A DNA stretch of 64,000 nt, taken from Nereocystis luetkeana. Its lineage: Eukaryota > Sar > Phaeophyceae > Laminariales > Laminariaceae. Where the stretch lies: NCBI GenBank assembly GCA_031213475.1, contig JARUPZ010000003.1, forward strand, positions 10,381,963 through 10,445,962. The letters are read 5' to 3'. A program made the position numbers and the translations under genes. Positions 54,085 to 64,000 of the stretch are shown one piece after another. Numbering within the stretch: the first letter of the stretch is position 1; the number at the start of each line of letters is the position of its first letter. The notes beneath the pieces are model-generated. The model ran no database searches and was not told the DNA's origin. It worked only from the letters and a program-made list of their open reading frames with translations.

Positions 54085-54300
54085 GTTAAGAGCCTCTCGG
54101 CACTGCAGAGTCCCCGTTTTGCGGAAAAACCACTAAAATTCTAACTATTACGTGGGACCATAGTTAACAGGACCTATGGTACAGATAAAAAACTATGTGT
54201 TTAACCATTTTTACTGACAATATTTGGTCCTGTTAACTATGGCCCCCCGTAATAGTTTGTCCTCAAAACGGGACTGCAGTTTTTGCCCCAGAGGGTCAAC
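54085..54300. mobile_element. Family B element split by family A
   Basis: Left arm GCACTGCAGAGTCCCCGTTTTG, right arm CAAAACGGGACTGCAG; interrupted at 54148-54252. Confidence 0.85.
54148..54252. mobile_element. Family A MITE nested in family B
   Basis: Inserted at a TA of the family B centre (consensus CTAAGTAGTTTG becomes CTAACTA-[A]-TAGTTTG), showing a TA target duplication. Confidence 0.92.
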
Positions 54301-54754
54301 GTGACAAAAAACAACCACAGCAACAACCTTCGTACGACGTACGAAAATTCGAAACCACTCTGGTCGGAGATGTAAGCACCCTCATGTACTGATATTTGAT
54401 ACAACAACCGTCCTTACATTTCTGTCCATCAACAGGAATGGTTTTCTCTCAATGTTTCGTTCTTTTAATCTTGCACGCGATACGTATGCAATGCAACAAA
54501 ATACCATCAACAGCACCAACACAACTACAACATCAGCAAACAATAGCTGCAGCGCAGACCGCATTCTGTGCAGCAGCCTACCGCGCGCAGGCAGCAGCAG
54601 CAGCAGCAGTAACTCACAACTGCTGCTGCTGCTGCTGCTTGCGGCTGTGATTTTTCTGTTTTATGTACTGCTGCTGCTGCTGCTGCTGTTGTTGTGACAA
54701 TCAGCTATTAATAGCTCCCTTCGTCTCCGGCAATCCGTGAACAACAACAGCAGT

Positions 54755-54870
54755 GATGATGATGATGATTATGATGATGATGATGATGGCGAGGATGTTC
54801 TCACACTATTAATGTAATAGCTCATTTCCCTGAGATCCTGACTGTATAATAATAAGTGGCCACAAAACAG
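54755..54870 (-). repeat. Dispersed repeat with ATC microsatellite tail, copy 3
   Basis: Plus strand shows (GAT)n, GGATGTTCTCAC, AGCTCATTTCCCTGAGATCC and GTGGCCAC, the reverse of the other two copies. Confidence 0.72.
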
Positions 54871-55282
54871 GCTGTGTGAACAGTTCACGGAAAGAGTTTT
54901 AACGTGAAATAAAACAGGAGAAAAAAGAGAGAAAAAATAAAAACAGAAAATAACCCATGTTCTGCTTTGTCTGTCGTGTCCAGCACGCTTGGCAATGTCA
55001 TGCACTGACTACCGCCGTATCTTGCGTCGAAAGATACCACCCTTCTCTTTTTAATAAGATCCAGTTCGTATGCTTTCCGTCTAGCAGCCTTTCTGAAGTC
55101 CTTGCGTCGTTAGAATTCTGTTTCATCTCAGATTTTAGTTTTTTTGTTTCATTGTCTTTTTGCTCTTATTTTTCCGGTTTTGCTCGTGTTGTTGTGTTCT
55201 CGTACCCGGTACGCTGACGTTTCAGTGGCTGGGACACTTGAATTTGCGATTTATTTTTATTTTTTGGTCTTCCTCTGTCTCA

Positions 55283-55372
55283 CAGCCTGTGACCACAGAA
55301 TCAGTATCCCTTTAGGATAGGGAATCAGGACGGACACTGGGTGCACTGATGAAGCTGGCTAGGAAGAACGTT
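55283..55372 (+). repeat. Dispersed repeat GGACACTGGG..GCTG
   Basis: CTGTGACCACAGAATCAG then CGGACACTGGGTGCACTGAT. Relatives at 32618-32825 (split by family A), 63046-63130, 60125-60175, and inverted at 29555-29592 and 33774-33816. Confidence 0.65.
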
Positions 55373-56056
55373 TTAATGTGGAAACAACAACGACAATCCG
55401 CGGTGACGAAAAAAAAAAGCAAAACGAAAAAAAAAATCAAGCTCTTCATATTTATCGCCGGGATTGGTTGTTCGACATATATATATATATACTCGTAGAG
55501 ATAACAGCCCCCCCCCCCCCGTGACGGAAGGCCTTCCACTATGCCACCAAAAACAAAAGGTGCCCCCGGGGCCCGGGGTCAGCAGAAAAGTGGTGGAAAA
55601 AATGCACGCAAAAACGGTACGGCGCACGGAAAACAGCTTCGAACAGGGGCAGAAAGCCCTCGGGACGCGCGCGACCGACCCATCGCCACCGCGACAGAGC
55701 GCTCAGTCAGTCAGTCAGCCAGTCAGTCAGTCTGTCTTGTCTGACGGTGGCCCCGCCCCGGCACCGCCTGTTGTGTCCCGACACCCTGCTCTCCTGACGC
55801 GCCTCAAAGGTGACCACGAGCGCCGCCACGTCCGTCCTCAAAACCCAACGATAAAATGAAGTCACAGCAGTAGCAAATGAAACCCATACAACTACCGATG
55901 CCTCGTGCAACCAGAACGGAAAAAAATAAATAAACATACGTACCAATACCCATACGATCACTCCGCTGGTGCCGTACTCACGTTGTATCTGCTGTGTATA
56001 TATACACTGCACCACTCTGAGCGGAGATATACGAATATAGGATGAATATGAAGACC

Positions 56057-56281
56057 CAACGGTCCTTATATTGTCGCCCAGAGTGGTGTGATATGAACAA
56101 GAGTGTTGGATATCGATATCGGAATCGAGTCCAACGGTCCTTGCATTGCCGCCCAGAGTGGTGTGATATCAACAGTAGTGTCGGATGTCGATATCGGGAT
56201 CGAGTCCAGCGGCCCTTGTATTGCCGCCCAGAGTGGTGCGATATTAACAGTAGTGTTGGATATCGATATCGGAATCGACTT
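56057..56281. repeat. 75-bp tandem repeat, three units
   Basis: CAACGGTCCTT...GCCCAGAGTGGTG units start at 56057, 56132 and 56207. Confidence 0.93.
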
Positions 56282-56844
56282 TGATACGATACCGACGAAA
56301 CAAAAGAAAACAAAAGCATCGTAATCGGTACGATTTCGATATATTTGATGCTATCGTAATCTGTACGAATTCGATATGTCTGATAGCTTTCGTCACAGGG
56401 GAAACATCTGCATGAAAAGCACGAGGATGTCAGGCGATGGAGGGCAAAAACACATTCGATATTTCGAGGGATCGAAAGTTTCGACACCGCAGGTAGGCAT
56501 GAGGATTTATTTCCTTTCTTGATGTTTTGCTTTCTACCTGGTATTTTGCTCCCGTGCCTGACTTGATCTTTTTTTCTCTCTCTTCCCTTTTGGATGTGTG
56601 ATTTCTTCGATTTTTTATTTCGATTTTTCGGCGTCGAGTTGTTATTTTCATCCTGTCTAATTTTTTCTGGGTAGCATGTGGTCTTCTCGGTTTCTGTGGC
56701 GACTTGTACAGCGTACCGCATGTATCTGATAGGTCATGCGCGGACCTCCCTTTTTATGTTTTGTCTGACTGCTGAGGTGCAGATGTGCTTCAATTATCAT
56801 GTGTACTAACTACTCTTTGCTTGTTTTTTTTTTTTACCGAGGTA

Positions 56845-56930
56845 TTTCTTCTACTCCAGAGTTATTGGAGCCTGTCCTGCGACCACGGACTGCATTGCAT
56901 TGTGAGTTAATGTGAGAACAACAACAATAA
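56845..56930 (+). repeat. Dispersed repeat TTCTACTCCAGAGTTATTGG, copy 2
   Basis: Nearly identical to 44975-45060, including GCGACCACGGACTGCATTG. Confidence 0.75.
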
Positions 56931-57119
56931 TGAGGAGGGCAACAAATAAAGAGGGCAACAAAAGCACCGCAGAGCTCTATTTTTACGTAATAGATTAAAG
57001 TCATACCGGTACTTCGTATGCAAATATCACGAATATTTATACCTACTACCGTTATAAATACGAAATACATGCTGCTATAATAAAACACTTCGAAGTGTTA
57101 CTACTGTAATCGCGCGTCG

Positions 57120-57345
57120 AGTTCGCACAAGGGTGCAATCGTTGTCGAGGTTTCGATTCTTCCAGAACGGGAGGGTTGCCACTATCGAGCAAAGCGTTTT
57201 CGGAAATACCTTTTAGACAGGTCCGATTAAGATGGAAGAAACGAACCGGGTTCGAACCGGTATATACACGAAAACTATTAATTGAAAAACAAAGTGTGGG
57301 TGGACAGGGGTTTCCTCTCGCTCGCCGAGGCACACACACAAGAAG
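57120..57345 (-). repeat. Possible tRNA-derived SINE
   Basis: Minus strand: A-box-like GCCTCGGCGAGCGAGAGG and T-arm ACCGG-TTCGAAC-CCGGT. Extra length between them suggests a Ser/Leu-type ancestor. No second copy seen in the window. Confidence 0.4.
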
Positions 57346-57352
57346 AAACAAG

Positions 57353-57353
<1 letters not shown>

Positions 57354-57389
<36 letters not shown>
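57354..57389. repeat. (AT)n microsatellite
   Basis: About 17 AT units. Confidence 0.95.
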
Positions 57390-57391
<2 letters not shown>

Positions 57392-58072
57392 GGTCTATAT
57401 ACGAGAAGAGAGGGCCTTCGGAAAAATAGAGTGCTCGACTTTTGAAGTTATATAGCACCCTAAAGTCGACAGAGCACTGAAAAACGAGAGAGCGCGGGAA
57501 ATCGACCGCAATCCTCCCCGTGCGTGCGATTCAACGCTCTTTGCGGCATACCCACTCCCTTTTGCTATCACCCCCCCCTGGCTCTTGCAGATCGAGTGGT
57601 GCATATATATGCAAAAACAATAACGTTGTACGTACCGGTGTGTCTCACACGTTCGTACAACATCGATATCACCCCCCATGGTATTTTTCCTACGAGATAC
57701 CACTGTGTCCCTGAATATAGGGAACTTTTTGATCGGAAAAGAGTATACAAGCTGACCTTATACCTAGAGACAGCGGTACCTCGTACTATTGACCTGCCTG
57801 GAAGTGCTCAAACGCGACCATACAATAATACAACACCTGGTACCTGGTACACTGGTGTCACCCCGACACCACGCCCCCCTCCACGAGAAATTACCACCTT
57901 CGGTTATAAACAAATGAAACCTCGAATAAAGCAGTGCCCTTTGTCACCGGGTTCATTAAATCCCCCCACCCCGCGGGAAACCACCCTGGGCGTTGAAAAG
58001 TCAAACCCCCAAAATACAAGCGCTGCTGTGAATCGGCACAACTCAAGTCGTCGACTACTATTAATACGGGGG

Positions 58073-58168
58073 CCCATAGTTAATAGGACCAAACATAGTT
58101 GGTAAAAATGGTTAAATATATAGGTTTTTGTGTGTACCATAGGTCCTATTAACTATGGCCCCCCGTAA
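58073..58168. mobile_element. Family A MITE
   Basis: TAATACGGGGGCCC ... GGCCCCCCGTAA. Confidence 0.9.
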
Positions 58169-58804
58169 TAATAGTCTCTACTCGTTGTAGCACCACGAAT
58201 AGCCAGTCGTGAAACGGAGGTACCGAAAATCCGACTTACCGGGTTTCCTCACATGCAAGAAGCCGTTTTTACTGCGGGATATATTTTTTCGAAATAAATC
58301 GATATGCAGGGCCGCGGATACCCTCATGTCCTGAGACCAGTGACGATTTGCCGCGCGCGTCGGGAGGTCCACGCGCATACAAACTCACACATCGAGCCGG
58401 ACAGCCCGCTTCTTTTTCGACGGCACCGATCGCGTAACGCTCCGTCTGTTGTACATGCCACTACGTACGACATTGCACAATACCAAGTACATGTATTACA
58501 CGACTTGCATTCGTCATCGACGACCGCGTTTCGCGCGAGGTTGCGAGAAACAGCAATCAGCCGCCCGAGATGGCGACCCAAAACAACGACGACGTTTAAT
58601 GCTACTATCAATCGTCTACGAACACCCGCCTGGCCTATCAATAATAACTCGGACACCCAATATTTATACCTCGAAGTATACGAGTATGTGTGTCTTTGTG
58701 CCCCCAACGACGCAGTGACCACTGCCGTAATCGCCACTTAATATACCGTCAATCCTTCCCTCTCACGTTTCAAGAGGGTTACCACCAACAACAGCACGGA
58801 GGGA

Positions 58805-59045
58805 TTCATCCATCCCCCGGTGGTTGGTTAACCCCGAACACACACTAGCATTGGTGTCAGGGGTTCGATTCTCCGCATGGTGTTACTCGGAAGTACTTCT
58901 CCAATGGCACAGCACTGCTGTCGAGAGAGCCCCATTGCAGCGTGGGTAGAGAGGCACTATTAGACGCAAGTCGGCGAGGGAAGTGCCGTAGTAGCAGTGG
59001 GAAAGGGGGAAGAGGTAGGACTGGGGGGGGATCGGAGGACCAAGA
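58805..59045 (+). repeat. tRNA-derived SINE, second copy
   Basis: A-box-like GGTGGTTGGTTAACC and B-box GGGGTTCGATTCTCC, then the shared body GCAGCGTGGGTAGAGAGGCA and AAGTCGGCGAGGGAAG. Confidence 0.6.
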
Positions 59046-59851
59046 AGGGGCGAACATAATTCAAGGAATGTTTTTTTTCCCTCATTCTGGGAACAAGGTA
59101 TGCACCGCTGCCGCATACGTATTAAAGACTGTGCGTGAGCAGCTTGCCTGGTGATGAGTCACGCTCTTTCGCCGGTATCCCCCGTCTGGTCATGTTGCGA
59201 CTAAACCAATAGTTGTCACGGTCCTCCAGTTTACAGTAGTAGGGTACGTAGACAATTATGAATACGTTTTTTGTTACTTTTCTTGTATATATAGACTGAC
59301 GTCGTTTTTTTTGTATGCTGAACTTTCCGTGAAACCTACGAGGCCAAATTTTTATTCATGGATATTTATGGCGCTTTTCTTGGGTAACATGGAGCCAAAC
59401 AGCGTAATGTTCGCCTCCGGCAGCGATTCCGGATATCGTCTCCAGCGAGCCCCACTCGGCCGGAGGGAGAGTATTTTGACTTTTCGCCAGGCCAGCCTAC
59501 TTACCGACTAGTCAGCCAGTGACTCAAGTCAGCTAGTCGGCTTCGCCGACTATTAATAGTGTTTGCTCATTAGTCGTGAAATGCTGCCAATTCACAGCCC
59601 TACGAAGTAGTTATATATAATCTCTCGGGGTGATTTCTTTGGTCAACTGCTGCTGAATACTGAATACAGCAGTATTGTAATCTTCCGATACTTGTGATAC
59701 TCATACACCTATGAATAGTACCTTGTACGTACAGGTATCATCTTTTTTTTTACGTCGTAATTTGTTACCACGTTACCACAGAGATTGATTGCACTTTTTC
59801 AGTCTTTCTTACGTATTTTCAATCCTCTAGCGGATTGGTAAAAACTGAGCG

Positions 59852-60070
59852 TAATCCCCTCGTAGGACAGATGCAGTCCCGTTTTCGGGACAAACTCTTA
59901 CGGGGGACAATACAGTAGTCAATAGGACCAAATATTGTTAGTAAAAATAGGGAAACATATAGGTTTTTGTGTCTACCATAGGTCCCGTTAACTATGTTGC
60001 TGGTCCCCCGTAATACTTGGATATTGAGTGATTCGTGCCCAATACGGGACCTCACTCCCAAGAGCATTAA
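59852..60070. mobile_element. Family B element split by family A
   Basis: Left arm GATGCAGTCCCGTTTTCGGGAC, right arm CCAATACGGGACCTCACTCC; interrupted at 59898-60013. Flanks match those of the copy at 7643-7737. Confidence 0.82.
59898..60013. mobile_element. Family A MITE nested in family B, with CAG micro-insertion
   Basis: Splits a family B copy at ACAAACT/ACTTGG with TA on the right side. Its left end reads ACAATA-CAG-TA-GTCAATAGG against consensus ACCATAGTTAATAGG; the right end has an extra TTGCTG. Confidence 0.9.
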
Positions 60071-61080
60071 GCTCACCACACTTCCATGTTCAAGATCCGA
60101 ACCCGTCGGCCGCTCCCTGTCCTCCAAGGGTGAAGAATGAGCATGGACACTGGGCGTGCTGGATGTGCGTTGGGTAGAGAGAAACACACACACCCCAGCG
60201 CGGCTCAAAAATCCGCTCTCTTAAGTACTTACGCATCACGCAGCTTGAAAAGGTGATCTTTCGATGAAGCCTTCGATCGCATCACAAAGTAGCTGAGACT
60301 GGCTGAGAGTTTTTTTTTTCTTCCTTTTTTTTCAGGTTTTCCAAACGCTTTTTTTGTCGCACTACTTGTTCGTACCCATTACGAGTCACACATTATTACC
60401 TGCAACTAAACTGCAATGCCGTCAGATCGAAAACAAAAAAAGGACTGCTGGTTTGGACAAAACCTTTCCGCTGGCCAACTCCAGATTTTTCCTTTTATGA
60501 TACATAACTACGTAGACGTAACCCGTTACCATCAACTAACTAAACTACACTTCCGCCAAATACTACCAGGAGACACTATGTATACCTGGTATTCCAGCAC
60601 CAGGTATGTATGACCGCTGATTTTCGACAAAACCCCTTGATGGGTCAACTGCTGATCATTCGCGTTTCAGGACGTTTTATCGGTCAACACACCCTGCTCC
60701 CATTCGGTACCCTGATAATCCCACGCCGACCTGATCGCACCCGGACCTGAGCCCTCCAAACCGAACCTGGGTAGTACAGCTAGCCGCCGGCAGGTCCCAC
60801 CAACCCACCAAGCCACGCCGACAGCAAATCGAGGGTCGGCGACAGGCAGCAAACAATTTCGTCGAATATAGAGAGTGGCAAGCTCCCCTCGATACGTGAG
60901 AGGAGGGGACTCGCTATACGTACTGGTAAAATACGAAAATTACGTACCAGGGTAGTTACTAGAGGCGTGACTGGCAGCGTGGCGCATGTATGATATGTAA
61001 ACCTACTCGTATCCAACCTGAACGTCGTTCTGAGGCATGCCATCCCCCAACGAAAACAAACGAAATCCTGCGACCTGTGA
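60071..61080. other. No recognised gene
   Basis: T-rich tract at 60309-60335, TACCTGGTA/CACCAGGTA at 60582-60606, otherwise unremarkable. Confidence 0.45.
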
Positions 61081-61184
61081 CCGTTTCCGAACAGCAGTCC
61101 CGTTTTTTGTTGTGTTAGGGACAAACCAATCGGATTCTAAGTAGTTTGTACCCAAAACTGGACTGCAGTACTAAAAGGCTTAAA
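61081..61184. mobile_element. Family B element, left end decayed
   Basis: CAGCAGTCCCGTTTTTTGTTGTG ... GGACTGCAGTACTAAAAGGCTTAA. Confidence 0.8.
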
Positions 61185-61293
61185 ATCCCCTCTGGACTGC
61201 CGTTTTGGAGGGCAAAGTACTTAGAATTTGATTGGTTTGACCCTCCCCCCCCCCAAAAAAAAAAACGGGACTGCTCTTCGAAAAAAGGGTCAA
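61181..61293. mobile_element. Family B element abutting the previous copy
   Basis: CTGGACTGCCGTTTTGGAGGGCAAAG ... ACGGGACTGC, with a C/A homopolymer expansion before the right arm. Confidence 0.78.
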
Positions 61294-61494
61294 AAATGCA
61301 TCCCAGCGAAGACGGAAGCGAAACCCCAGGAAATATGACGGTTGCGCTTGGTTTGCCAGATAGACCAAGATACGATGCTGTACCGGGTACACGTCATATA
61401 GATCTCCGACGTCCTCGTTGCGCCTCGTAACAAAGGAAGATGCGCCAGAACGGCTGTGCATTGGATGACTGCAACTCGCTCTTGATAGCGGGGG

Positions 61495-61595
61495 GCCAGA
61501 TTAAATAGGACCTATGGTATGGACAAAAAGCTACGATATATGTTTACCCATTTGTCCTAACAATATTTGGTCCTATTTACTATGGTCCCCCGTAA
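61495..61595. mobile_element. Family A MITE
   Basis: GATAGCGGGGGGCCAGATTAAATAG ... GGTCCCCCGTAA; left end slightly decayed. Confidence 0.88.
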
Positions 61596-61999
61596 TAGCT
61601 ACGGTACCAGGTACGATGGTATTACTGATGTAGATCGCCACCACCGTATCATAGGTATGCTACTGTAACGTACGACGTTAGTTGCACCGGGGTGTCAAAT
61701 ATCCTCCAATTATCCGACCGTTAGGGTTTCCTTGTCTATGGAAGGCCTACCTGCTGCGTACAGGGTGCTCATCTATTTCCCCGTGAGACCAATCGCTCGC
61801 TCAGAGAGGGAGGGAGAGCAGAGAGGCTCGAAAGGGTCTACCGCGACTTATGGCGCATTATCACCCGTCGCCTTACACCGCGCCGGTGTGCCAATGGCAG
61901 CAGTGCCGCGGGCCGTTGGCGCTCTTTTTACACCACAGGTACTTGACAGGTACCCAAAAAGGTACCAGTACCTGGTACCTGGTACTATTTATTGTACAC

Positions 62000-62395
62000 A
62001 AGGGTCTGCGTCTGACGACACCCGCTCATCGAAGCGAGTTGCGCAGACAGACTTCCAAGTATAAGCAACGAGCGAATGCAAAGCACTCATCACCGAGCCT
62101 GCAACTGGGCATCGTGCATAGAAGGAAAGGCGCCATGAGCTGGATGGATGGGTGCACGGGGAACGAGCGCACGATCTATGACAAACGAGGAACGAACGCA
62201 CAGTAATGATAAATGCAAGGTTTTTGCGTCTGACGGCACCTGCTCATTGAAGTGAGCGAGCGAGCCCAAGGACTTGGCTTCGGCGGGAAAAGGCGTGACA
62301 GATCAACAGCAGTGCGACAAAGCAAAAATGCCACCACCGAGCTTGCATGTGGGCATCGAAATGGGGCGCTATATACCTGCTGGATGGTTAGACGG
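62000..62395. repeat. Diverged ~200-bp direct duplication
   Basis: GCGTCTGACGACACCCGCTCATCGAAGCGAG (12-base blocks shared) at 62008 and GCGTCTGACGGCACCTGCTC at 62226; also ATCACCGAGC.TGCA..TGGGCATCG in both and TGGATGG near the ends. Confidence 0.7.
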
Positions 62396-63540
62396 TTAAA
62401 TGCGGACAAAAGGCACTGTTTTTTTTTTTGTGCCGTGGAAAAACACTGGTTTTGCTTCAACATACGTACGAAATACTGACGTGTGCGTGTGCGTATCGAA
62501 AAATTGACAAACTGAAATAAGGAGCTCGACCCAACTTCCGGTATTAATATTAATAGGTGAAGCACACAAAATAAAACATCTTACGAGTACTTGTGTGGTG
62601 AAAGTTCTGGAGGCTGTTGCCAAAATCGGAATACTTGTGGAAAGAGGAACGCCATTTTTAATGAGTGTATGATAGAGCAAAGTTGCCAAGGAGACGACTT
62701 TTTCACCCCTTTTGACCGACAGCAACTTTGGCTTGATTTGCCTTGACTGACACGAAAATACTAGGTTTAGGTGTCAAACACTCGCACGCTTTTGCCGTGC
62801 TTGGCAGGTCTCCTGACATCTTTGTAGTGGAGGGGAAGAAGGCTAAAAACATGTATTAGGTATTAGGGCTGCGGTGCATTGGACGAACGGTGAAATACCT
62901 CGGGAGGTTCCATGTTCAACTCAGCAAGAGCAAGGAACGAGATAACGGGTATATCAAGGTGTATCGAAAGTTTTGGAAGCTTTTGGAGGCCATTCTTTAC
63001 TCTGTGCCTACAGCACAACAACGCAGTATCTCTGTGGCGTGGTTCTGTGACCACAGGGCGTGTGTCTCTCTATTAATAGAATTAGAATCGGTACGGACAC
63101 TGGTTGTGCTGGATGTCGACGGGTAGAAATAACGGTCTTCAATGTGAAGAACACACACATTGAATAAAACGAAGTTTGGGAAGTGGAGGACTACAGGGCG
63201 AGGCTATTGACAAACATTGAATATAACCGAACAACATCCAGCGTTTGTCGTGCATTGGGCATTGATTGCAAGCAAATGGCTGTAACGTTTTGGGGGGCAC
63301 TGGGAGGTGGGACGTCGCTGGGAGGAAAACGAGAGGGCTCGTACGTAGAAAGCAAATTAGGGAAAGGCGTAAAGGCGTGCAGCCATCGTCAGGGGTCAGA
63401 GAATACTTGTACAGCAGCACTAGTATCGGAACTCGCTGTGAATAAATGGCGTTTCAGAGATGAAGCGCGGTAGTGTTACTATTAATATGATACTTGTTGT
63501 ACGAAAAGGTGTTCATGTACTTTTACGTACGTACATGTAT
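62396..63540. other. No recognised gene
   Basis: Contains the GGACACTGGT-type repeat at 63046-63130 and TTAATA palindromes. No domain recognised in the short open frames. Confidence 0.45.
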
Positions 63541-63544
63541 GCGC

Positions 63545-63790
63545 AGAAAGCGCCACAACTGCAGTGAGTTTGCAGAATTCGAGGTGAGTCGACGAGCGAA
63601 GGAAATGCTGGAATATCCCCGCGATAAAAACCAACGCACGAACCGTAGCGGTTAGGGGGGGAGGTGTACTCGATAGGAGAGATGTACTCGATCTCATGCA
63701 TAGCCGTAGTCGTGTGGGGGGGGGGGGGGAGCGCCCGCTATGTGACCCCGGATTTGAGCTATACTATTGGGAGGGAGCTGGAGAGTAGGG
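63545..63790 (+). repeat. SINE body, interrupted by family C
   Basis: GAGTCGACGAGCGAAGG, CGCGATAAAAACC and CGCTATGTGACCCCGGAT match the 46860-47010 body. No tRNA-like head here. Split at 63655-63730. Confidence 0.65.
63655..63730 (-). mobile_element. Short family C copy inside a SINE-like repeat
   Basis: GGTGTACTCGATAGGAGAG ... CGTAGTCGTGTGG plus G runs, splitting the SINE body between CGTAGCGG and CGCTATGTGACC. Confidence 0.85.
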
Positions 63791-64000
63791 CGAGAAAAAT
63801 AAATGGGATGGAGAACATCAAATAACACAAAAATGAAACAAAACGGCCAAATGGCGCCAGCCCACTATTTATGTTACTATTAATAGTCGAATGACAAGCC
63901 AACTAAAAAAAGAAGCCCGCAAGTCCAACGCACTCCCTCACAGGCCTCATAAATGTGCCAGGTATTAAAGGTCTTCTACGCCACCTATCGTTGCGCTCAC

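Larger units (their letters stand above)
54301..56040. other. No recognised gene
   Basis: AGC/TGC microsatellites at 54585-54695, the ATC-tailed repeat, T-rich sequence 55040-55270, and a CAGTCAGT run at 55705-55735. Confidence 0.45.

Overview
The window is eukaryotic nuclear DNA, very rich in repeats. The only gene I can call firmly is the 5' part of an ABC transporter of subfamily B (P-glycoprotein/MDR type) on the minus strand. It starts at 29123 and runs off the low end of the window. I find ten exons (28561-29123, 21550-21691, 19638-19715, 18153-18245, 9318-9411, 8442-8654, 6265-6398, 5013-5216, 2192-2318, 1039-1166). Codon phase carries through the first nine, with GT donors and CAG acceptors. 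Together they encode the variable N-terminus, the whole first transmembrane domain and the start of the first nucleotide-binding domain. One exon between Walker A and the Q-loop is missing and probably lies in the 100-N assembly gap at 1565-1664. Two exons carry single-tract frameshifts, so the locus is either a young pseudogene or miscalled in GC homopolymers.

Large introns, TTAGGG-type internal telomeric tracts, tRNA-like SINEs, a Ty1/copia element and low gene density would fit a large-genome alga or other protist, for example a stramenopile. That is inference; nothing here fixes the species.

Layout. 1-29.1 kb is the ABC gene with introns full of mobile elements. Intron 4 (9412-18152) holds a decayed Ty1/copia element (11867-18107) in antisense, with gag, protease, integrase, RT and RNase H traces, an inverted gag duplication and a shortened 3' LTR. 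29.1-64 kb holds no gene I can name. It carries repeats, minisatellites, internal telomeric tracts and one weak candidate exon (51693-51785).

Three short-element families dominate. Family A (about 110 bp, inverted ends TTACGGGGGACC...GGTCCCCCGTAA, TA target duplication in nested cases) looks like a Tc1/mariner-type MITE. Family B (about 97 bp, TTAACCC...GGGTTAA) is a near-perfect palindrome. Family C is a retroposon-like element with a shared 3' end followed by a poly-C tail, variable 5' truncation and, at one site, 17-bp target duplications.

The most unusual signal is TACCAGGTA (or TACCTGGTA), roughly 45 core copies by hand count. Comparison of family A copies shows it arises by insertion of CCAGG at a TA with duplication of the TA. 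This looks like a micro-insertion or transposon-excision process that I cannot match to a described system.
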